From assembly GCF_029212375.1 (NCBI RefSeq), contig NZ_JARGNU010000024.1, positions 1-42,049 of the forward strand: a stretch of DNA of 42,049 bases. The letters are read 5' to 3'. Shown in pieces: positions 24,983-32,722 of the stretch. Source of the DNA: Zhongshania sp. (GTDB lineage: Bacteria > Pseudomonadota > Gammaproteobacteria > Pseudomonadales > Spongiibacteraceae). The notes below the pieces were generated by a model. That model saw nothing but the letters and a program-made list of their open reading frames with translations, was not told where the DNA came from and searched no databases. Each line of letters begins with the position of its first letter. Position 1 is the stretch's first letter. Both the position numbers and the translations under genes were made by a program.

Positions 24983-26598
24983 CAGGCCGACTCACTCCCA
25001 ACACCCAATACATCCTGCAATAGCTGCTTCTGAACATCCGCTTCGTCCCCGGCGCCCAATGCCCGCATCAATCCATCCATTTCTCGCAGTGCTTCCGTGA
25101 GTTCCGACATGGCCTCTGCGGCCAATACTTCTGGTTCTGGCAGGTTGGCGGCATCGACGCTGTCTTTGTCTTTTAGCCAACTTATATCCAGTGAGTCGCC
25201 TTTGCTGTCGCGTATCCAGTCGCGGCTGAATACTCGCCAGCGGCTTTTGGCTAGGTCGTCGTTTTCTGCAGCTCCTTCAACGACGTCAGCCTCTTTGGCG
25301 TTCCAGCTCCATTCGCCCTCGCTGCGCTTGGAGGTGCCATCGGCTTTTTTGCCAAACACTTTCTCAAAGGGTTTTAGGTGTTCTTCCGTAAACGGGGTGC
25401 GTTTGCCAAAGCTGGGCATATTGGTGCGGAGGTCGTAAACCCAGACATTGGCGGTGCAGTTTTCGTCTTGCAGTTTGTCTTTGGCTGCGCCCTTGGTAAA
25501 AAACAGCACATTAGTTTTTACGCCCTGTGCGTAAAAAATGCCAGTGGGCAAACGCAGTATGGTGTGCAGATTGCACTTGTTCATTAGGTCGCGGCGCACC
25601 TCGTTACCCACGCCAGCTTCAAATAGAACATTGTCTGGTAAGACCACGGCGGCGCGGCCACCGGGTTTTAAATTGCGATAAATATGCTGTAAAAACGCCA
25701 GTTGTTTGTTGCTGGTTTTATAGGTGAGGTCGTCGCGGGTGATGCTGGCATCGCCGCCCTTGGATGTGCCAAAGGGCGGGTTGGCTAAAATAATGTCGGC
25801 CTTGGCGAGATTGGCGCCGACCATGCCCAGCGCGTTGCCAAGGTGAACCACGCCTTCGTCGTCGCCTTCCATGCCGTGCAGCAGGCAGTTCATTAAGGCC
25901 ATGCGGCGGGTGCTAGGCACTAGCTCTACACCGAGAAAGGCTTTGTTGCGTTGAAATTTTTGATCTTTTGCTGGCAGGTTAAATAGGTCGTCGGTGTGCT
26001 GTTTAATATAGGCGTCGGCGGCAATCAAAAAACCGGCGGTTCCCGCCGCTGGGTCTTGCACGGTTTCACCGGCTTGGGGCTGAATGCAGCGCACCATGCT
26101 ATTGATAAGGGCGCGTGGGGTGAAGTATTGCCCTGCGCCAGATTTGGTTTCGCTGGCGTTTTTTTCGAGCAGGCCTTCGTATAAATCCCCCAAGCCATCT
26201 TGCTGGGCGCTATACCAGTCGATTTGGTCTAGGGCTTTTACCAGCTGCTCTAGGTGACGCGGCTCGCGCAGCCGAGTTTGGGCGTCGGCATATACGGCAG
26301 AAATTAATAGGTCGTTGTGAACCTGCACGTTGTTGGCGTCTTTGCCGGAAGACAGCGCCAGCAGTATGCGCTTGTAGTCGTCGAGTAAATTTAAACCCGA
26401 CTTGCTGTTGAGGTCGGTCCAGCGACAGCCTTCGGGCAGAATGTGGGTTTTGAGCAAGTCCGACTCGGTGTTCTCGTGCACCATTTTCATAAACAGCAGC
26501 ATCACCAGCTCGGTGACGTAGTCGCTGTAGTTAATGCCGTCGTCGCGGAGTACGTCGCAGAGATTCCAGAGTTTTTGAACAATGTCGTTGTTGGTCAT
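24982..26598 (-). CDS. hsdM: Type I restriction-modification methyltransferase subunit (HsdM)
   Basis: The 538-aa adenine-N6 methyltransferase begins with an HsdM N-terminal helical domain (1-130). It continues with GQYFTPRALINSMV, the AdoMet motif DPAAGTAGF (182-190) and the catalytic NPPF (273-276). KLYEG-like GLGDLYEGLLEKNASE and LPDNVLFEAGVGNEVRRDLM are also typical. It modifies host DNA with HsdS to protect it from HsdR. The ATG at 26598 has AAGG 8 nt upstream and is 10 bp from the fic stop, so expression follows fic. The C-terminus after about residue 480 is an acidic helical tail. Confidence 0.96.
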   Translation of the reverse strand: MTNNDIVQKLWNLCDVLRDDGINYSDYVTELVMLLFMKMVHENTESDLLKTHILPEGCRWTDLNSKSGLNLLDDYKRILLALSSGKDANNVQVHNDLLISAVYADAQTRLREPRHLEQLVKALDQIDWYSAQQDGLGDLYEGLLEKNASETKSGAGQYFTPRALINSMVRCIQPQAGETVQDPAAGTAGFLIAADAYIKQHTDDLFNLPAKDQKFQRNKAFLGVELVPSTRRMALMNCLLHGMEGDDEGVVHLGNALGMVGANLAKADIILANPPFGTSKGGDASITRDDLTYKTSNKQLAFLQHIYRNLKPGGRAAVVLPDNVLFEAGVGNEVRRDLMNKCNLHTILRLPTGIFYAQGVKTNVLFFTKGAAKDKLQDENCTANVWVYDLRTNMPSFGKRTPFTEEHLKPFEKVFGKKADGTSKRSEGEWSWNAKEADVVEGAAENDDLAKSRWRVFSRDWIRDSKGDSLDISWLKDKDSVDAANLPEPEVLAAEAMSELTEALREMDGLMRALGAGDEADVQKQLLQDVLGVGSESA

Positions 26599-26608
26599 TT
26601 ACTAGGCC

Positions 26609-27682
26609 TTAATTGAGAAACAGTGAAACCAGTGCATGGTTAATGTAGTAATTGCTGCGGCCAATTTTTTCTTTGCGAAGTAGGCCAAGTTCCACGAGTT
26701 GTTCTAGGTATTTGCTTGCCGTGAGTCTGGTGATTTGCAGGTCGTCCATCATAAATTCGATTTTGGTATAGGGGTGATTGAATAAGTTGTTTAGTAGCTC
26801 TTGGCGGTAAATTTTGGGCAGTTCTGTGCGTATTGTGTTTTTGAACTGTGCCATTAGTTGCTTGATTTCGTTCACCAGCCGAATGGTGGTTTGGGCGGTT
26901 TGTGACACGCCTTCTAGCATGTAGAGTAGCCACGGCTCCCAATTGTTGTCGTCGCGCACGGCTTGCAGCTCGCGGTAATAGGCGCTTTTGTCTTGAATGA
27001 TGTAGCGGCTCAAGTACAACACCGGCAGGTCTAACAGCCCCTTGGCCACGAGGTAGAGAATATTAATGATGCGGCCAGTGCGGCCATTGCCGTCGTAAAA
27101 GGGGTGAATGCTTTCAAACTGGTGGTGAATGATGGCCATTTTAATTAGCGGGTCGGCATCGCAGAGCTCGTCATCGTTAATGTAGTCGAGCAGGTTGCTC
27201 ACTAGCCTTTCTACGTCGTTAGGGTCTTGTGGTGGTGTGTAGACGACCTCGCCAGTGAGGGCATTTTTGAGAACAGTGCCCGGCAGGCGCCTAAGTCCGG
27301 CGCGGTTCTTCTCGATAATTTCTTGAGTGTCTAAAACGTCGGCCAGTCGGATAATCCCTTTGCCGCGAATACTGCTAAATCCCGCCCTTAGCGCGATAGC
27401 GTAATCTTGGACTTCTTTAGCGGCGGGGTTGGTGATGCCCTCATTAAAGAGTGTCGCTTTGAATAGCTCGTCTTGGGTGGTGACAATGTTTTCTATTGCG
27501 GAGCTGTCCTTTGCCTCTTGAAGGGTGAGGGTATTAATAAGAATGGCTTCGTTTGGGATGCTTGCCGCAACACCTTTAAGTTCCGCAAGGTAGCGATGGG
27601 CTTCCGCGCATTTTTTAAGCACATTGCGGGTTTCCAGCTGCGGCATGTCAGGAAAGGGTAGCGGGGCAATTATCGTTGTCAT
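26609..27682 (-). CDS. Fic-family AMP-transferase-like protein within the R-M operon
   Basis: The 357-aa protein has a Fic_N part with the inhibitory helix motif S-x-x-x-E-N (Ser60 to Asn65 in SSAIEN), the complete Fic active site HPFYDGNGRTGR (193-204) and a C-terminal winged helix (IEFMMDDLQITRLTASKYLEQLVELGLLRKEKIGRSNYY). It belongs to class II, self-inhibited Fic enzymes that AMPylate proteins. The DNA-binding tail suggests it also acts as a regulator. It lies between hsdR and hsdM, a place where Fic genes recur in type I loci; its job there is unknown. A TATAAT lies at 27691-27696, only 9 bp before the ATG, so the mRNA may be leaderless. Confidence 0.92.
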   Translation of the reverse strand: MTTIIAPLPFPDMPQLETRNVLKKCAEAHRYLAELKGVAASIPNEAILINTLTLQEAKDSSAIENIVTTQDELFKATLFNEGITNPAAKEVQDYAIALRAGFSSIRGKGIIRLADVLDTQEIIEKNRAGLRRLPGTVLKNALTGEVVYTPPQDPNDVERLVSNLLDYINDDELCDADPLIKMAIIHHQFESIHPFYDGNGRTGRIINILYLVAKGLLDLPVLYLSRYIIQDKSAYYRELQAVRDDNNWEPWLLYMLEGVSQTAQTTIRLVNEIKQLMAQFKNTIRTELPKIYRQELLNNLFNHPYTKIEFMMDDLQITRLTASKYLEQLVELGLLRKEKIGRSNYYINHALVSLFLN

Positions 27683-27690
27683 TGGCAGTC

Positions 27691-27745
27691 ATTATATATG
27701 TATAGAATTTTGGATAGTTTATACATATGGAACGTGACATGTATA
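27691..27745 (-). promoter_or_regulatory. fic promoter region with repeated TGTATA half-sites
   Basis: On the minus strand TATAAT occupies 27691-27696, next to the fic start. ATGTATA / TATACAT heptamers occur at 27698-27704, 27720-27726 and 27739-27745. The first two sit in an inverted repeat with 9-bp arms (27696-27704 / 27720-27728), spanning the interval between -10 and the -35 position. No good -35 is seen. This looks like an operator for a dimeric repressor, perhaps the winged helix of Fic itself. Confidence 0.5.
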
Positions 27746-27802
27746 GAAAGTGTAAAAATTTATGCATGTTTTCTCGTCATGCTTAAAAAATCGCAAAAAA
27801 TG

Positions 27803-27846
27803 TACACGTTCTGTCGACGTGTATAAAAAATCGTGTTTTTTATACA
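27803..27846. terminator. Hairpins between hsdR and fic, probable bidirectional terminator
   Basis: TGTATAAAAAA (27820-27830) pairs with TTTTTTATACA (27836-27846) around TCGTG, giving an A/T stem with T runs in both directions 20 bp past the hsdR stop. Just beyond is a second inverted repeat, TACACGT / ACGTGTA (27803-27809 / 27817-27823), overlapping the first. The stem is weak in GC, so termination may be partial; these repeats also carry the TGTATA heptamer and could be regulatory. Confidence 0.45.
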
Positions 27847-27865
27847 TATTCTGCGTTGTTGTGGA

Positions 27866-30800
27866 TTAAGACGCCGCCCACAGCGCGTCGTTAATGGCGT
27901 CGAGTACGGTATCGAGCTGATTATCGAGCACTTTGTCGAATTGCTTGGCGCCGCCTTCAAACGCGGGAATCTGGTTAATGGTGTCGCGGTCGATAATAAC
28001 TTCGTGGGTGAGCTGTTTGCCAAGCCGAGTTAGCCATTTGCGCTGCTTGGCTGTCCAGTTGTGCTGGCTAAGAATTTTTTGCACTGCGTTTTGTACCCGC
28101 TGCTCAAAAGGGATCATGGCCTCGCCGATGGCGGCGCGGCGAATGTGGCCAATAATGCTGGCGGCAATGTCTTGGTTGGTTTGCTGCCGCCATGCCGATT
28201 GCAGGCTGGGTTCGGTATAGCCGTTATTGTCTAAGAGCAGGCGAATGTCTTTGAGTTGCTGGCGAGTCAGGTCGCGGGGGCGGTTAACCACCGCGCTGAG
28301 GGCGGCCGAGTCGTTGAGCTGCTGGCGAACAAATTGATTGAAGCTGTCTAGGTAGTCTTGGGGTTTGTCGTAAACCCCGTAGTTTTGCTCCCGCACTCGT
28401 AACTCGTCTTCGTGCTCCGATATTACTGGCATGCGCTCACTGCCCATAATCGCTTTTACTTGGGCGAGCTGGTCTATAAAGCCGCTGTGCTCATTGAGAA
28501 AGGCGGCGGCTTGACGGGGGCCTAGAGTGTGCAAGTGTTGGTGAAGCTTGGCGGGTTCGACGCCCCAGCTGTATTGCAGCTCATCTAGCTTCTGGCGCAC
28601 CTGCGGGTTGTTCTCGGCTTTCTTTTCGGCCTTGCGCAGCACTTGCATGACCTTTTGGCCGAGCTGGCTCAGAACGGTGTCGGCGTGACTGCTGTCGTGG
28701 GCTTCGCCGGGGGCGTTTAGGCTTTGCTCTAGTTTGTCGGGGTCGGTCAGCTCGTCGCAGAGCTGTTCTAGGGTGATGTTGGGGTTGCGCACCAGCGGTT
28801 TCATGGTGGACACGTCTTGCAGTGCCGCGTAAATGCCAACGGGGTCGTATATGCGGAACACGGTTTTGCCAATGTCGTCGCAGCGGCGAGTGGCGCGGCC
28901 CACCATTTGCTCGTAAAGAATGCGTGAGCGCACTCGGCGCATAAATACCAAGTGGGCGATTGTAGGAACGTCGATGCCGGTGGTCAGTAAATCGACGGTT
29001 ATCGCGATATTGGGGTAGCGCTCGTTTTTGTAGCGGCGAATGAGCTGGTCGACCTTGTCGCTTTGGCCGGTAATTTTGGCGACGGCGGCTTGGGGGTAGT
29101 CGCCGTTGTAAACAGCGACAAAGGCCTCATCCAACAGGCGTTTGACCATGTCGGCATGCAGGTCGGTGGCGCAGAAGATTAGGGTTTTTTCATCGCCAAA
29201 GGGGTCTAGCTCTTGCACCAGCTGTTGGCAGATGACGTTGTTGAAGTTCTCGCTGATCACGCCGCGATTAAAGGCGTCGACCTCAAATCCTAGGTCGTCT
29301 TCTAATTCAGAGGCTTCAACTTCGCCGGTGGCGGTGTTGATTGCGCTGACGGTGTCGCCTTTTTCAAACTTAATGCCGTTCTGGCTGAGTAAGGTTTCGT
29401 AGCGAATCGGCGGTTCGTGGTCGATTAGCCAGTCGTCGGCGACGGCTTCGCGGTAGGAGTAGGTGTAGACCGGTTTGCCGAAAATGTCGCTGGTGTGTTT
29501 GGCGGGGGTGGCCGTGAGTCCGACCTTGATAGCATCGAAGTAATCTAATACGCGGCGGTAGCTCGACAGGTATTGGCTGGTGTCGCGCAGGGCGAGTTCA
29601 CCTTCGGTCATCTCTTGGTCGAGGGTATAGCCGCGATGGGCTTCGTCAATAATGATGCAGTCGAACTGGTCAACCGGTGGTGGGGTGTCGGACATAAATA
29701 TCCGTTTCACCATCGCTTGCACCGTAGCTACTTGAATGCGGGTCTCGGCCTCGGCAGCCATGTCACCGAGTTCTTTTATATTGTAGATTTTACTTAGGGG
29801 CTGGTTCTGTTCCAGCGGCGCTTCATTGAACGCGTCGATAGCTTGCTGACCAAGGGCGCTGCGGTCGACTAAGAACAGAATACGTTTGAAGCGCTCCGCT
29901 TTTAGAAAACGGTACATCAAACCAATGATAGTGCGGGTTTTACCGGTGCCGGTTGCCATCGCCAGCAGGCATTCACGCTGGTCGCGCTCGAGGGCAGATT
30001 CAACGGCGACAATGGCTTTTTCTTGGTAGTCGCGCAGGCGCAGGTAGGTGAAGCCTTCGCCCTGTAATATTTGCTGGGCTTTTTCTTTATCTCTGGCGAG
30101 TAAATCCAAAAGGCCCGAGGGGCTGTGAAAGCTTTGCAGTGCGCGGCTAAGGTTGCTGGTTTCTCGCACATCCCGAAACCATGTGCCAGACTGTTCTTTC
30201 AGTTGTTTGATGTATTCGCGGCCATTGCAGGAGTACACAAAGGGAATTTGATAATGGCCGTCGTTCTCGTCTGGCCACGCAATTGTGCGGCCCGCGAGTT
30301 GCCATGCTGGCGTTACCGTGGCGTCTGGCTTAAAGCCCTTGGCGTAGCGCTCGGCTTGGGGAATCATGCCTGCGACGTTTTTGTTTTCTCGTTTAGCTTC
30401 AACAACGGCGATGGGCGTCAGCCCAGCGAATAGCATGTAGTCAGCGGGGCCAGTCTGGGTTGGCCATTCGGCAATGGCTTTGTTCTTGCCTTTCTCGGGG
30501 CGGGCGCCAGATTTGTAGGTCAGTTCTTGGGTGTCTGCCTCCCAGCCAGCATCGATCAGCAGCTGGTCAATAAACACGCGGGTGAGCTCTTCATCAAGCA
30601 CCAGTGTTTTACTGGCCGATTGGGTTTTGTTTAGCACGGACTGGCGCTGCTTTTCTATTGGCGCGGCGTTGTTGGTGGTGAGCTGTTGTTTTAGTGCGGT
30701 GATCTGCGCTTCAAACTTGGTTCTCTGCGCAGCAAGCGCCTGTTCCGCCGCCTGGGCCTGCTGTTTAAACTGCTGGGCTTCTTCGTCCATTAGTTCAGCG

Positions 30801-31378
30801 AGCTGCTGGTATTCGGTCTTCTCCAGCTCTAGCAGGGCATCGCGTTGCTGTTCGACCTCCTGCTGGCCAGCTTTGCTACTTAGTTCTGCATTGAGTTGGT
30901 CAATGTGTACTTGCAGCTCACGGAGCTTCTGGCTTGGGTCTTGTGGCGCGATAAAAGCCCCAGCTTTAAATGCGCTGCCTTGCTTGCCAAAGGACTTGTG
31001 ATACCAAATGGCGAGCTGCCGAGCGACCTTTAAGCCCTGCATCGCTTCTTTGTGCTGGGTTTGAAATTGGTGGGTGGCCTTATTGCCCTCGATGCGCAAC
31101 ACATGAAAGAGATTGCGAACATCCGGCTCTAGGCTAATGTCGCGATTCAATCGATAGAGCAGGTCGGCTTGACTGGTAGCGTCGTCAAAGTCGATACCGG
31201 CGCGCAGCGATACGTCTTGAGCAAGGGCTTCGCCAAACTGACGTAGTTTAATCAGGGTGGTATTGGGGTCGGCATAGAAGGCATTTTCAGCAGTGGCGGC
31301 AAGCTGAATCAGGATAGGGTCGTGTTCGCTAAGAAAGGCGAAGTTGCTGCTCTGTGGCGCGTCTTCTGCTATTGTCAT
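27866..31378 (-). CDS. hsdR: Type I restriction endonuclease subunit (HsdR)
   Basis: The 1170-aa motor and nuclease subunit cleaves unmodified DNA after translocation. Order of domains: DUF4145 (about 10-130), a long coiled coil (150-240), the PD-(D/E)xK nuclease (Asp313, Glu327-x-Lys329 in GPADYMLF and VVEAKR), the SF2 helicase with Walker A ATGTGKT (475-481) and DEAH (578-581), GLTATPAKHTSDIFGKP, and the late QMVGRATRRCDDIGK. The C-terminal part fits EcoEI_R_C. Length and motifs are intact. GAGGG precedes the ATG at 31378. It is the first gene of the leftward operon, separated from fic by 183 bp that hold a second promoter. Confidence 0.95.
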   Translation of the reverse strand: MTIAEDAPQSSNFAFLSEHDPILIQLAATAENAFYADPNTTLIKLRQFGEALAQDVSLRAGIDFDDATSQADLLYRLNRDISLEPDVRNLFHVLRIEGNKATHQFQTQHKEAMQGLKVARQLAIWYHKSFGKQGSAFKAGAFIAPQDPSQKLRELQVHIDQLNAELSSKAGQQEVEQQRDALLELEKTEYQQLAELMDEEAQQFKQQAQAAEQALAAQRTKFEAQITALKQQLTTNNAAPIEKQRQSVLNKTQSASKTLVLDEELTRVFIDQLLIDAGWEADTQELTYKSGARPEKGKNKAIAEWPTQTGPADYMLFAGLTPIAVVEAKRENKNVAGMIPQAERYAKGFKPDATVTPAWQLAGRTIAWPDENDGHYQIPFVYSCNGREYIKQLKEQSGTWFRDVRETSNLSRALQSFHSPSGLLDLLARDKEKAQQILQGEGFTYLRLRDYQEKAIVAVESALERDQRECLLAMATGTGKTRTIIGLMYRFLKAERFKRILFLVDRSALGQQAIDAFNEAPLEQNQPLSKIYNIKELGDMAAEAETRIQVATVQAMVKRIFMSDTPPPVDQFDCIIIDEAHRGYTLDQEMTEGELALRDTSQYLSSYRRVLDYFDAIKVGLTATPAKHTSDIFGKPVYTYSYREAVADDWLIDHEPPIRYETLLSQNGIKFEKGDTVSAINTATGEVEASELEDDLGFEVDAFNRGVISENFNNVICQQLVQELDPFGDEKTLIFCATDLHADMVKRLLDEAFVAVYNGDYPQAAVAKITGQSDKVDQLIRRYKNERYPNIAITVDLLTTGIDVPTIAHLVFMRRVRSRILYEQMVGRATRRCDDIGKTVFRIYDPVGIYAALQDVSTMKPLVRNPNITLEQLCDELTDPDKLEQSLNAPGEAHDSSHADTVLSQLGQKVMQVLRKAEKKAENNPQVRQKLDELQYSWGVEPAKLHQHLHTLGPRQAAAFLNEHSGFIDQLAQVKAIMGSERMPVISEHEDELRVREQNYGVYDKPQDYLDSFNQFVRQQLNDSAALSAVVNRPRDLTRQQLKDIRLLLDNNGYTEPSLQSAWRQQTNQDIAASIIGHIRRAAIGEAMIPFEQRVQNAVQKILSQHNWTAKQRKWLTRLGKQLTHEVIIDRDTINQIPAFEGGAKQFDKVLDNQLDTVLDAINDALWAAS

Positions 31379-31426
31379 TATTCCCTCAGTACGGGTATTT
31401 ATGCTTACTTCCGTGTTCTGGCCTCG

Positions 31427-31455
31427 ACTATAGGCGAATCCCTTTACTGGAACAA
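31427..31455 (-). promoter_or_regulatory. Candidate hsdR promoter
   Basis: Read leftward, TTGTTC (31450-31455) and TATAGT (31427-31432) are 17 bp apart, and the -10 lies about 48 bp before the hsdR ATG. The -10 matches consensus in five of six bases; the -35 only in three. No other pair in the leader is better. Confidence 0.4.
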
Positions 31456-31603
31456 ATATTTACGAGACCTTGTGAGCACTGTACTGACATCTTAGTGCCG
31501 TGATAGTCGGTAGTAAGGTTTTTGCGATCGGTGCTTTTTGCAAAACAAGAAAGTTTGAGGCAAGTTACTTTTGGTATATTTCTATTTTAAAAAGGGCAAT
31601 AAA

Positions 31604-31631
31604 AAACCCCAAGTCTTGCGACTTGGGGTTT
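31604..31631 (-). terminator. ssrA-derived terminator hairpin (displaced copy)
   Basis: A perfect 12-bp stem AAACCCCAAGTC (31604-31615) / GACTTGGGGTTT (31620-31631) with loop TTGC precedes A-rich DNA, so leftward transcripts end in a T run. The same type of hairpin lies at the same distance from the real ssrA end at 41959. The stem bases beyond AACCCCAA differ, so it is a diverged allele, presumably brought by an earlier element. Confidence 0.8.
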
Positions 31632-31636
31632 GATAC

Positions 31637-31663
31637 TTGGTGGAGCCGGCGGGAATTGAACCC
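31637..31663. repeat. attL core: 27-bp duplicate of the ssrA 3' end
   Basis: 27 bp are identical to 41995-42021, from TTGGTGGAGCC through GAATTGAACCC. After position 31663 the sequences part. It gives the left end of the prophage, 10,358 bp from the right copy. The adjacent frame that reads SRRELNPC is an artefact of this tRNA-like sequence. Confidence 0.88.
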
Positions 31664-31756
31664 CTGCCAACGTGAGGTAGTGTGTACCAATGTGCCACAA
31701 ATCAGAGACTTACAATATTCAGTACCACATAGGCTATCTGTAGAACCACAGTTATG

Positions 31757-31774
31757 TAGTCACAAGGTAGTCAC
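31757..31774. promoter_or_regulatory. Candidate integrase arm-type site, left end
   Basis: TAGTCAC occurs at 31757-31763 and 31768-31774, written ATGTAGTCACAAGGTAGTCAC. The same arrangement, ATGTAGTCACTTGGTGGTCAT, lies at 41909-41928 inside the right end. Direct 11-bp spacing and presence at both ends fit arm-type binding sites of a tyrosine integrase. Confidence 0.6.
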
Positions 31775-31888
31775 TGCCAATCCATAGCCCACAGGTCAGC
31801 ATAGCTGACGTATTCGGCGTAAAACCGGCGAACTCTGAACTTTGCAAAAAGGCTGCACGTTAAAGTGTCTTTAAGCAGGTACGCTGGG

Positions 31889-32128
31889 TTAATAAGGAGG
31901 TGGGGAGGTTGTTCTCAAAAATTTTCCAAGTTTTGATTTTAGGCAGTTCTGACAAAGATCGCATTGGATCAACGTGCCGTCACCGAAAATTGAACCGTAA
32001 CCGGCGATACGGTTTATAAACAAAAATTCTTGAAGCTCAATTGGGTCGTTAAAACTTCTTCCGCAGGAATCGCAAGTAACTACTGCCCTGCATACAGGAT
32101 CAAGGCTATCTGGTCGAGATTTCTTCAT
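31889..32128 (-). CDS. Small zinc-ribbon-like hypothetical protein
   Basis: The 79-aa protein has C19-x2-C22 and C56-x2-C59-x2-C62, suggesting one bound zinc, with the conserved-looking core SFNDPIELQEFLF and GYGSIFGDGTLIQCDLCQNCLK between and around them. I recall similar GYGSxFGDG...CDLCQxC proteins in proteobacteria, without known function. The ATG at 32128 is chosen; a TTG at 32185 would add a hydrophobic 19-residue leader. The ribosome binding site is weak in both cases. It lies at the prophage end, beyond pIV, a common place for cargo genes. Confidence 0.6.
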   Translation of the reverse strand: MKKSRPDSLDPVCRAVVTCDSCGRSFNDPIELQEFLFINRIAGYGSIFGDGTLIQCDLCQNCLKSKLGKFLRTTSPPPY

Positions 32129-32203
32129 GAGAAATATGCTGCAAAGTAAATTTACAAAGGAATAGAGTAGGCGGATATATTTCAACGTGCAAATTTACTG
32201 TGA

Positions 32204-32248
32204 AGTGTATGTATTGTATGTATGTATCGTACATACAATACATACACT
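32204..32248. repeat. 45-bp inverted repeat (19-bp perfect arms) in the phage terminal region
   Basis: AGTGTATGTATTGTATGTA (32204-32222) pairs perfectly with its complement at 32230-32248 across TGTATCG. It lies between the pIV end and the att site, the position of the Ff intergenic region that holds packaging signal and origins. It could be the packaging hairpin, an origin element, or an operator for the small gene at 32395. A short relative (ATTGT-ACGC-ACAAT) occurs near 32606-32622. Confidence 0.8.
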
Positions 32249-32268
32249 GGTAAAATTACGAAAGCGAG

Positions 32269-32282
32269 TTTCGCTAGCGAAA
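32269..32282. repeat. Palindrome TTTCGCTAGCGAAA, copy 1 (intergenic)
   Basis: This is one of four identical 14-bp palindromes in the prophage. This copy is noncoding, preceded by AG and followed by T, and lies among further CGAAAG/AAGCGA half-like pieces. No match was seen outside the prophage. Confidence 0.85.
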
Positions 32283-32394
32283 TCGCAAGCAAGCGAAAGA
32301 AAGTTAGCTTATAAATCATGATTTTGGTTACAATTTTGATAAGCCGGCGAGAAAATTTTGTAACCAATAAATCGATAGTAAAACAAGGACTGCG

Positions 32395-32592
32395 ATGAAA
32401 AAGCCACATTTAAAAATAGAACAAATTGCAATAAGTCGATTTAAACGCGAACTGAATCAGGTCTCAAGAAACCTTAAAAAGGGTAGCGCTGATGGCTATA
32501 CAGTAACAAAAAATGGAAAAAAAATTGCTTTTATAATGTCGCCAAGACTATATGCAGAATGGCTGAAACTTACAGCTTACGACCCCAATTAA
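32395..32592 (+). CDS. Phd/YefM-like antitoxin-type protein, orphan
   Basis: The 65-aa protein reads ISRFKRELNQVSRNLKKGSADGYTVTKNGKKIAFIMSPRLYAEWL, close to the Phd/YefM fold: a short N-terminal strand and helix, then a VT(K/R)NGKxxAxxxS hairpin and a terminal helix. Family assignment is moderate because of the short length. No toxin gene follows in the 130 bp before pIV, and none precedes it, so it is an orphan or has another regulatory job. AAGGA precedes the ATG by 5 nt, and the 45-bp inverted repeat lies 150 bp upstream. It is transcribed against the phage structural genes. Confidence 0.6.
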   Translation: MKKPHLKIEQIAISRFKRELNQVSRNLKKGSADGYTVTKNGKKIAFIMSPRLYAEWLKLTAYDPN

Positions 32593-32674
32593 GTTGGTCA
32601 GGAATATGCATTGTACGCACAATACATTCAGCGTAAGAAGTTGTTATTAAATGGCTTCGGAAGAAACGCGTGAT

Positions 32675-32713
32675 ACTCCAGCCACCGCATGCTGCGCATG
32701 CAGCGACTGGAGT
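32675..32713. repeat. Hairpin just downstream of pIV
   Basis: ACTCCAG (32675-32681) pairs with CTGGAGT (32707-32713). Inside it GCATGC-TGC-GCATGC (32687-32701) forms a second stem. It begins about 10 bp after the pIV stop on the transcribed strand, but has no T-tract. Possible roles are a transcript end or a packaging or replication signal on the ssDNA. Confidence 0.65.
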
Positions 32714-32722
32714 CCCCCACGT

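Larger units (their letters stand above)
22337..31663. mobile_element. Candidate 9.3-kb restriction-modification island at ssrA (no integrase left)
   Basis: The interval is bounded by the decayed ssrA-end copy at 22337 and the good copy at 31637. It holds one leftward operon, hsdR-fic-hsdM-hsdS-DUF3800, and no recombinase. Boundaries are inferred from the repeated att-like sequences; without an integrase it can no longer leave by itself. An alternative is that the genes came with an older element whose integrase was deleted. Confidence 0.5.

Noticed and set aside
31500-31787. A 95-codon frame reading SRRELNPC in its middle
   Set aside because: It is the translation of the displaced ssrA/tRNA-like att core; this peptide is a common artefact and there is no ribosome binding site.
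32182-32409. 75-codon minus-strand frame over the 45-bp inverted repeat
   Set aside because: Its repetitive part comes from the inverted repeat and its start overlaps the Phd-like gene; no support as a toxin.
32593-32722. Toxin partner for the Phd-like gene
   Set aside because: Only 130 bp remain before pIV and contain no open frame with a start site.
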